Shown: one piece after another, positions 6,006-10,716 of the stretch | How positions within the stretch are numbered: the stretch's first letter is position 1 | How the letters are laid out: each line of letters starts with the position of its first letter | Origin: Pseudomonadota bacterium | GTDB taxonomy: Bacteria > Pseudomonadota > Gammaproteobacteria > Xanthomonadales > Xanthomonadaceae | Reading direction: 5' to 3' | Length of the DNA stretch: 10,716 nucleotides | Assembly (NCBI GenBank): GCA_023423675.1 | Contig: JAFAFD010000254.1 | Location: 1 to 10,716, forward strand | Program-made: the position numbers and the translations under genes | The notes under the pieces: model-generated | Database searches by the model: none | Seen by the model: the letters and a program-made list of their open reading frames with translations, nothing else | What the model was told of the DNA's origin: nothing

Positions 6006-6680
6006 TCAGCGCTCGAAGCGCTTCAGGCCGGCGACCAGGGCATCACCCATCATGCGCAGGAACAGCGTGCCCATGCCAGGGTAGAAGCGGTTGGCATCGT
6101 GGCTGCCGACGGCGATCAGGCCGATGCCCGGCAGCGGCAGCAGTGCGGTGGTCTGCACTTCATCGCTGCGCGCGCCGTACAGCACGGCATTCTTTTCCGG
6201 CTGCAGGCGCCCGCAGATCGGCTCGCCGTCCTTCAGGCAATCGCGGAACGGGCCCAGCTGCGCGTCGTCGGCGGCAATCACCTGCAGCCATTCGGCCTGC
6301 TCCAGGCCCGCCACCGGCGTGTGCACCACCAGCCGCACCAGGTCACCGGCAAAATCTTCCTGCAGCGACGCCGCCATCGCACGCAGGGTGTCGGCGGCGT
6401 TGTCCTGCTTCATCAGGGCCAGGGTCAGCTGGTGCGTGCGCACCGCCAACCGCTCGTTGACCTGGGCAGTGGCGCCCAGGTCGGCCAACCGTCGCGCCAG
6501 CTCGCGGTTCTTCTCGCGCAGCACTTCCAGCTGGTAGCTGGCCAGCGACGCGGTCGGGCCGTCATCGCGCGGCACCACCAGGGTCAGGGCCAGGTCCGGG
6601 AACTGCTTGAGGAAGCCGGGATGGCGCCGCAACCACGCAGCGACGTCATGGCCCCCGAGCTTGTCGACGGTCTCACTCAT
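6006..6680 (-). CDS. DUF484 family protein (YigA-like)
   Basis: This 224-residue protein is of a conserved family with no proven function. The N-terminal part (about 8-70) carries the typical [20 protein letters not shown] start and a helical, coiled-coil-like stretch [19 protein letters not shown]. Residues about 75-220 form a GAF-like domain ([19 protein letters not shown]). There is no signal peptide or membrane segment. Its ATG overlaps the dapF stop as ATGA, so it is almost certainly translated by coupling. The equivalent E. coli gene, yigA, sits between dapF and xerC too. A role in signalling or sensing would be a guess from the GAF-like fold. The frame upstream of 6680 is inside dapF and is not coding. 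Confidence 0.92.
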   Translation of the reverse strand: MSETVDKLGGHDVAAWLRRHPGFLKQFPDLALTLVVPRDDGPTASLASYQLEVLREKNRELARRLADLGATAQVNERLAVRTHQLTLALMKQDNAADTLRAMAASLQEDFAGDLVRLVVHTPVAGLEQAEWLQVIAADDAQLGPFRDCLKDGEPICGRLQPEKNAVLYGARSDEVQTTALLPLPGIGLIAVGSHDANRFYPGMGTLFLRMMGDALVAGLKRFER

Positions 6681-7528
6681 GCGATCCACTCCCCTTCGAA
6701 GACGAATGCGGTCGGGCCGGCCATCACCACCGGCTGGCCTTCGCCCGGCCACTGGATGCGCAGCTCGCCACCGGGCAGGCTGATGCGTGCATCGGCCTGC
6801 AGGCGGCCGCGCTGCATCAGGGTGACGGCGGCGGCACAGGCACCGCTGCCGCAGGCCAGGGTCTCGCCCACGCCACGCTCGTACACGCGCAGGCGCGCAT
6901 GGTCCGGGCCCATCACCTGGGCGAAGCCCACGTTGACCGACTGCGGGAATGAAGCATGCTGCTGCAGCAGTGCGCCGACACGCTCGACCGGCGCGGCATC
7001 GATCAGGCCCACTTCGATGACCGCGTGCGGGTTGCCCATCGACACCGCCGAGAAGCGCACGGTTTCGCCCTGCAGCGGCATCAGGTATTCATCGCGCGCA
7101 TGGGCGAAGCCCACCAGCGGCACCTGTGACGGCTCGAACGCCGGCACGCCCATGGCGACCGAGAAGCGGCCATCGCCCAGCACCTGCACCTCGTGGCTGG
7201 CCAGCGGGCTGTCGATCACGAAGCGCTCGCCCTGGGCACTGCCCTCGCGCACCAGCCAGGCGGCAATGCAGCGCGCGCCGTTGCCGCACTGCTCGGAATT
7301 GGAACCGTCGGCATTCCAGATCCGGTAGGACGCCACCGAGCCATCCGCACGCGGGGCCTCGATGGTCAGGATCTGGTCGCAGCCCACGCCGGTGTGGCGG
7401 TCGGCCAGGCGCGCGGCCACTTCAGGGGTGGGCGGCGGCGTGCCGTCACGCAGGTCGATCACTACGAAATCGTTGCCCGCACCGTGCATCTTGCTGAAGC
7501 GCAGGGCGTTGGAGCCAGCCTTACTCAT
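6677..7528 (-). CDS. dapF: DapF, diaminopimelate epimerase
   Basis: This 283-residue enzyme converts LL- to meso-diaminopimelate in the cytoplasm, for lysine and peptidoglycan synthesis. It uses two cysteines as acid and base without a cofactor: Cys81 in [10 protein letters not shown] and Cys226 in [11 protein letters not shown], both present. The N-terminal [13 protein letters not shown] (13-25) and the SMGNPHAV motif (163-170) are also family hallmarks. Length is normal (about 274-285). The start at 7528 has GGTGGGG just upstream and overlaps the lptM stop by eight bases; the stop overlaps the DUF484 start by four. These overlaps show an operon. A longer open frame upstream overlaps lptM and lacks homology. 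Confidence 0.97.
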   Translation of the reverse strand: MSKAGSNALRFSKMHGAGNDFVVIDLRDGTPPPTPEVAARLADRHTGVGCDQILTIEAPRADGSVASYRIWNADGSNSEQCGNGARCIAAWLVREGSAQGERFVIDSPLASHEVQVLGDGRFSVAMGVPAFEPSQVPLVGFAHARDEYLMPLQGETVRFSAVSMGNPHAVIEVGLIDAAPVERVGALLQQHASFPQSVNVGFAQVMGPDHARLRVYERGVGETLACGSGACAAAVTLMQRGRLQADARISLPGGELRIQWPGEGQPVVMAGPTAFVFEGEWIA

Positions 7529-7772
7529 CCCCACCGTCCACCGGCTTGATCGGGTCCGGGGTGACCGAGGGGCTGCCGTCACTGGTCGGCTGGGTCGCGG
7601 CGGGGGTGGCTTCCGGGCTGGTTTCGGGCGCGACGGCCGGTTCGACCGTCTCTTCCACCGGCACCGGCTTCTGCGGCAGTACCAGCGGGCCCTTGTTGCC
7701 ACAGGCGGACAGGAACAGCAGCGAGGCCGCTGCCAGCGGAATCAGGATGGCGTTGCGATGGGGGATCTTCAT
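7521..7772 (-). CDS. lptM: LptM (YifL) small outer-membrane lipoprotein
   Basis: This 83-residue lipoprotein has a signal peptide with lipobox LSAC and the lipidated Cys at 24. The family signature [12 protein letters not shown] follows directly. E. coli LptM (67 residues) has the same CG-x-KGPL-x-x-P start and promotes oxidative maturation of the LPS translocon LptD/E. The tail from residue 35 is rich in Pro, Thr, Glu and Ser and low in complexity, longer than in E. coli. The ATG at 7772 is preferred because it gives a standard signal peptide; an in-frame ATG at 7790 would add six residues. Position directly before dapF is the conserved arrangement. Confidence 0.88.
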   Translation of the reverse strand: MKIPHRNAILIPLAAASLLFLSACGNKGPLVLPQKPVPVEETVEPAVAPETSPEATPAATQPTSDGSPSVTPDPIKPVDGGDE

Positions 7773-7779
7773 GCGCCCG

Positions 7780-7785
7780 AGTATA
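7780..7785 (-). promoter_or_regulatory. Possible -10 element upstream of lptM
   Basis: On the minus strand TATACT lies eight bases before the preferred lptM ATG. It fits a sigma-70 -10 box, but no good -35 is seen at 16-18 bases upstream. If used, transcription would begin at or next to the ATG, making the lptM transcript almost leaderless. Weak evidence. Confidence 0.25.
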
Positions 7786-7807
7786 GCCATTGGCGGCTGA
7801 GCGGTAG

Positions 7808-7830
7808 GTAGAGTCGACCGTTGGTCGACT
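7808..7830 (+). repeat. SMAG-type palindrome (AGTCGACC stem), left copy of inverted pair
   Basis: GTAG (7808-7811) is followed by AGTCGACC (7812-7819), loop GTT and GGTCGACT (7823-7830). The architecture matches the other SMAG elements. Its exact reverse complement lies at 7872-7894. Confidence 0.85.
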
Positions 7831-7871
7831 ATCGCGCGCAGTGCGGGGTTTTCGCCGGCGGCCGGGACAGC

Positions 7872-7894
7872 AGTCGACCAACGGTCGACTCTAC
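7872..7894 (-). repeat. SMAG-type palindrome, right copy of inverted pair, overlapping DUF454 stop
   Basis: This is an exact 23-base reverse complement of 7808-7830, 41 bases away, with tag ends outward. The TAG of its GTAG tag (7891-7894 on the minus strand) is the stop codon of the DUF454 gene. The pair could fold as two small hairpins or one 23-base stem in the minus-strand transcript. Confidence 0.85.
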
Positions 7895-8313
7895 CCCGCC
7901 GGCGGCGGCAACGGCCGTGTCCACAGCCAGATCGCCACCACGGTCATGCTGCCGATGGAAAACCACTTCACCCAGGCGATCGGCACGCACCACAGCATGA
8001 TGCCGGCGCACGCGGCCATGGTGATCGTGGCCATCCACTTGCCGTAGCGGCTGACCGCACCGTGCGCCTGCCAGTTGGCGATGGCCGGGCCGAAGCGCGG
8101 GTGCTGCAGCAGCCAAATGTGCAGGCGCTCGGAGCCGCGCGAGGCGGCCCAGGCCGAAATCAGGATGAATACGGTGGTCGGCAGGCCCGGCACGAAGATG
8201 CCGACGATGCCGGTGCCGAGGCTGGCGTAGGCCAGCAGCCACCACGCCCAGCGGAAACGCACCACGCGCGGCGGCGGCGTGTCATCCGAGGGCGGTGGTG
8301 CGGGCGTGGTCAT
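7891..8313 (-). CDS. DUF454 / YbaN-like inner-membrane protein
   Basis: This 140-residue membrane protein is of the DUF454 (YbaN) family, function unknown. A Pro-rich cytoplasmic start (1-18) is followed by predicted membrane helices at about 23-40, 42-58, 93-111 and 113-131. The family core GIVGIFVPGLPTTVFIL (35-51) and the SERLHIWLLQHPRFGPAI loop (61-78) are clear. The ATG at 8313 has no strong ribosome site, but the protein length fits the family. It lies 54 bases after the peptidase stop and may be read through from it. Its TAG stop is part of a SMAG repeat. Confidence 0.88.
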   Translation of the reverse strand: MTTPAPPPSDDTPPPRVVRFRWAWWLLAYASLGTGIVGIFVPGLPTTVFILISAWAASRGSERLHIWLLQHPRFGPAIANWQAHGAVSRYGKWMATITMAACAGIMLWCVPIAWVKWFSIGSMTVVAIWLWTRPLPPPAG

Positions 8314-8332
8314 GGCCGCAAGGATACCGGTT

Positions 8333-8361
8333 CAGGGTGCCAGGCAGTGCCCGGCACCCTG
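8333..8361 (-). terminator. Hairpin after ptrB, possible terminator
   Basis: CAGGGTGCC (8333-8341) and GGCACCCTG (8353-8361) form a nine-base stem with an 11-base loop that itself holds GGCA/TGCC. It starts seven bases after the ptrB stop. No T-run follows on the minus strand, so it may protect the 3' end or slow polymerase rather than act as a classical terminator. Confidence 0.45.
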
Positions 8362-8367
8362 TCGCGA

Positions 8368-10479
8368 TCACGGCTGGACGATGCCCAGCTGCTGCAGCAC
8401 GAACGCATACGACTCGGACAGTTCGCGGTAACGCTGGAAGCGCCCGGACTTGCCGCCGTGGCCGGCTTCCATGTTCGTGCGGAACACGATCGGGTAGTGG
8501 CCGGTGTTGTCGTCACGCAGCTTGGCCACCCATTTGGCCGGTTCCCAGTACTGCACCTGCGAATCCCACAGGCCGGTGCCGACGAACAGCGCCGGGTAGG
8601 CCTGCTGCTTGACGTTGTCGTAGGGCGAGTAGGACAGCATGTAGTCGTAGTACTGCTTCTGCTCCGGGTTGCCCCACTCGTCGTACTCGTTGGTGGTCAG
8701 CGGGATGGTCGGGTCGAGCATGGTGGTGACCACGTCGACGAACGGCACCTGCGCCACCATCACCCGGTAATCCTGCGGCGCCTGGTTGGCCACCGCGCCC
8801 ATCAGCAGGCCACCGGCGCTGCCACCGGAGGCGGCGACGCGGTCCTTGGCCGCCCAGCCCTGCGCCACCAGGCCACGGGTGACGTCGATGAAGTCGTTGA
8901 AGGTGTTCTGCTTGTGCAGCAGCTTGCCGTTCTCGTACCAGTCGCGGCCCATTTCCTGGCCGCCACGGATGTGCGCGATGGCGTAGACCACGCCACGGTC
9001 GAGCAGGCTCACCGCGGTCTGGTTGAAGTACGGGTCCATCGACATGCCGTAGCTGCCGTACGCGTACTGGAACAGCGCGCCCTTGCCATCCTTCTGGTAG
9101 CCCTTGCGGTAGACCAGCGACACCGGCACCTTCACTCCGTCGCGCGCGGTGATCCAGACGCGGTCGGTTTCGTACTTCGAGGCGTCATAGCCGATGACCG
9201 GCTGCACCTTCAGCTGGCGACGCTCGCCGGTGGCGGTGTTCAGTTCGAACACGGTGGTCGGGGTGGTCATCGAGGTGTAGACGTAGCGCAGCCACTGAGT
9301 GTCGGCCTCGGTGTTGTCGCCCAGGCCCATCGAATACGCCGGCTCATCGGCCTTCACGTAGTCGCTGCGGCCATCCTTGAACAGCAGGCGGATGCGCTCC
9401 AGGCCTTCGGAACGTTCGGCGATGGCGGTGTAGCTGTCGAACAGCTCGAAGCCTTCGATGAACACCGCATCGTCGTGCGCGATCCAGTCCTTCCACTGCG
9501 CACGCGAACTGGCATCGGTGGGCGCGGTGACCAGCTTGAAGTTCTTCGCCCCATCGTTGGTGCGGATCACCCAGCGGCCGTCGTAATGGTCGGCGTCGTA
9601 CTCGACGTCACGCTGGCGCGGCGCCAGCACGGTGAACGTGGTCGGGTCGCTGGCCGGCGCGTAGCGCTCTTCCGAGGACACCGTGCTGTGCACGCCGATG
9701 GTGATGAAGCGATCATCGCGGGTGCGGCCGATGCCCATGTAGAAGCTGTCGTCCTTCTCTTCGTAGACGACGGTGTCGGCGCTGGCCGGGGTGCCCAGCA
9801 CGTGCTTCTTCACCCGCACGGTCAGCAGGGTTTCCGGATCGTTCTCGACGTACAGCACGGTGCGGTTGTCGTCGGCCCAGACCAGGTTGCCGGAGCTGCC
9901 GGTGATGACGTCGGGCAGCACCTTGCCGGTGGCCAGGTCCTTGAAGCGGATGGTGTACTGGCGGCGGCCGACATCATCGTCGGCCCAGGCCAGCAGCTGG
10001 TTGTCCTGGCTGACTTCCATCGCGCCGACGCTGAAGTAGCCCTTGCCGGCGGCCATCGCGTTGACGTCCAGCAGGATTTCCTCGGCCGCCTCCATGCTGC
10101 CCTTGCGGCGCGCGTGGATGGGGTAGTCCTGGCCGGTCTCGTAGCGGCTGTAGTACCAGTAGCCGCGCTCGCGCGCCGGCACGCTGGAATCGTCCTGCTT
10201 GATGCGGCCGACGATTTCCTTGTACAGGGTATCTTTGAGCGGCTTTAGCGGCGCCAGCAGCTGGTCGGTGTAGGCATTCTCGGCCTGCAGGTAGGCCAGC
10301 ATGTCCTTGTTCTCGCGCTTGTCGTCGCGCAGCCAGTAGTAGTCGTCGTTGCGGGTGGCGCCGAACAGCGCCTTGACCTCGTGCGGGTGCTTGGCGGCAT
10401 CCGGCGGAACGGGCGGGGTGGCGGCGGTAACGGTGCTGGTCATCAGGCTGGCAAGCAACAGGCAGAGGGTGGATTTCAT
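8368..10479 (-). CDS. ptrB: Oligopeptidase B (S9A prolyl oligopeptidase family) with signal peptide
   Basis: This 703-residue serine peptidase should cut short peptides after Arg or Lys. Residues 1-20 (MKSTLCLLLASLMTSTVTAA) look like a Sec signal peptide, so it is probably periplasmic or secreted, unlike cytoplasmic E. coli PtrB. The N-terminal helices and seven-bladed propeller span about 25-430 and the alpha/beta-hydrolase domain about 435-703. The catalytic triad is Ser554 (SGGSAGG), Asp639 (GLWDSQVQYWEP) and His674 (EAGHGGKSGR), with the same spacing as E. coli S532/D617/H652. Glu598 and Asp600 before EWGNP match the acidic pair that sets basic P1 preference. The ATG at 10479 has AAGGAG nine bases upstream. 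The open frame before it encodes no signal peptide and is not used. Confidence 0.93.
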   Translation of the reverse strand: MKSTLCLLLASLMTSTVTAATPPVPPDAAKHPHEVKALFGATRNDDYYWLRDDKRENKDMLAYLQAENAYTDQLLAPLKPLKDTLYKEIVGRIKQDDSSVPARERGYWYYSRYETGQDYPIHARRKGSMEAAEEILLDVNAMAAGKGYFSVGAMEVSQDNQLLAWADDDVGRRQYTIRFKDLATGKVLPDVITGSSGNLVWADDNRTVLYVENDPETLLTVRVKKHVLGTPASADTVVYEEKDDSFYMGIGRTRDDRFITIGVHSTVSSEERYAPASDPTTFTVLAPRQRDVEYDADHYDGRWVIRTNDGAKNFKLVTAPTDASSRAQWKDWIAHDDAVFIEGFELFDSYTAIAERSEGLERIRLLFKDGRSDYVKADEPAYSMGLGDNTEADTQWLRYVYTSMTTPTTVFELNTATGERRQLKVQPVIGYDASKYETDRVWITARDGVKVPVSLVYRKGYQKDGKGALFQYAYGSYGMSMDPYFNQTAVSLLDRGVVYAIAHIRGGQEMGRDWYENGKLLHKQNTFNDFIDVTRGLVAQGWAAKDRVAASGGSAGGLLMGAVANQAPQDYRVMVAQVPFVDVVTTMLDPTIPLTTNEYDEWGNPEQKQYYDYMLSYSPYDNVKQQAYPALFVGTGLWDSQVQYWEPAKWVAKLRDDNTGHYPIVFRTNMEAGHGGKSGRFQRYRELSESYAFVLQQLGIVQP

Positions 10480-10488
10480 GAGATAGGG

Positions 10489-10494
10489 CTCCTT
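10489..10494 (-). promoter_or_regulatory. Ribosome binding site of ptrB
   Basis: AAGGAG on the minus strand, nine bases before the ATG at 10479. It settles the start in favour of the signal-peptide form over the upstream in-frame start at 10554. Confidence 0.8.
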
Positions 10495-10606
10495 GAGGGG
10501 CAATGCAATGGCGTCCTTGCGCCCGAGTCTGGGTTGCGGAAGGAATGTGGGCAACCCTGCGGATCGTCATGGTGGCCGTGCCTGCCGGCATTACCGCGAC
10601 CTTGCT

Positions 10607-10646
10607 GGGGTCAGAGCCCTTTTGCAGGCAAAAGGGATCCGACCCC
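10607..10646. repeat. GGGGTC...GACCCC palindromic repeat, copy 2
   Basis: Arms GGGGTC (10607-10612) and GACCCC (10641-10646) with linkers AGAG and ATCC are identical to copy 1. The inner stem is different: CCCTTTTGC (10617-10625) pairs with GCAAAAGGG (10628-10636). It lies in the 237-base gene-free stretch 10480-10716, upstream of ptrB. Apart from this repeat, a small stem at 10689-10694 / 10702-10707 and the ptrB ribosome site, I see nothing convincing there, including no clear promoter. Confidence 0.8.
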
Positions 10647-10716
10647 GGGACGCGGCGTACCATGGCGGCCTGAGCCCCCTGCCCCACCCGCCGGGCTACA
10701 GCCGGCGCAGCCATGA

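Noticed and set aside
4961..6460. Plus-strand open frame of 499 codons opposite xerC and the DUF484 gene
   Set aside because: Antisense of two well-supported genes; low-complexity composition and no homology I can recognise.
2521..7894. The repeated palindromes as a CRISPR array
   Set aside because: Copies are scattered over several kilobases, in both orientations and with different stems, with no regular spacers and no cas genes.
8062..10248. Long plus-strand open frame of 728 codons opposite ptrB
   Set aside because: It is the antisense of a gene with a complete catalytic triad and signal peptide. Its protein is a His/Val/Gly/Arg-rich product typical of GC-rich antisense frames and shows no recognisable domain.
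10711..10716. ATGA at the right edge as the start of a plus-strand gene
   Set aside because: Only four bases of possible coding sequence are visible and no convincing ribosome site precedes it, so nothing can be supported.

Overview
This window looks like a chromosomal segment of Stenotrophomonas, most likely S. maltophilia or a close relative. The evidence is high GC content, a divergent smeT / smeDEF efflux locus whose proteins I recognise, and several GTAG-tagged palindromes of the SMAG type typical of that species. No database search was possible, so the species call rests on recognition of proteins and repeats.

Layout. Positions 1-1619 (minus strand) carry the start of smeE (RND pump, cut by the window edge) and complete smeD (membrane fusion lipoprotein). 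A 238-base divergent control region (1620-1857) holds a pseudo-palindromic operator overlapping both promoters. smeT (1858-2511, plus) is the TetR-family repressor of the pump and the only plus-strand gene. A short convergent region (2512-2697) holds two SMAG palindromes, an intrinsic terminator and a second type of palindrome. From 10479 down to 2698 every gene is on the minus strand. In transcription order these are a secreted oligopeptidase B (ptrB), a DUF454/YbaN membrane protein, LptM/YifL lipoprotein, dapF, a DUF484 protein, xerC, a small four-cysteine DUF3079 protein, hslV and hslU.

How the genes work together. smeDE (with smeF outside the window) form a drug efflux pump shut off by SmeT. 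lptM-dapF-DUF484-xerC is a tightly packed run with overlapping genes. It matches the known gammaproteobacterial yifL-dapF-yigA-xerC order and links envelope precursor synthesis with chromosome dimer resolution. hslV and hslU encode the ATP-dependent HslVU protease. A very good match to a heat-shock (sigma-32) promoter lies just before hslV, so the protease genes can probably be induced independently of the upstream genes.

I found no undescribed defence, mobile or biosynthetic system. The most interesting material is non-coding. Palindromic repeats supply the stop codons of xerC and the DUF454 gene. A perfect hairpin buries the hslV stop codon. The hslV-hslU spacer contains three hairpins in 106 bases. 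Two copies of a second palindrome family keep their arms while the inner stem changes in a base-paired way. There is no gene-free stretch above 300 bases.
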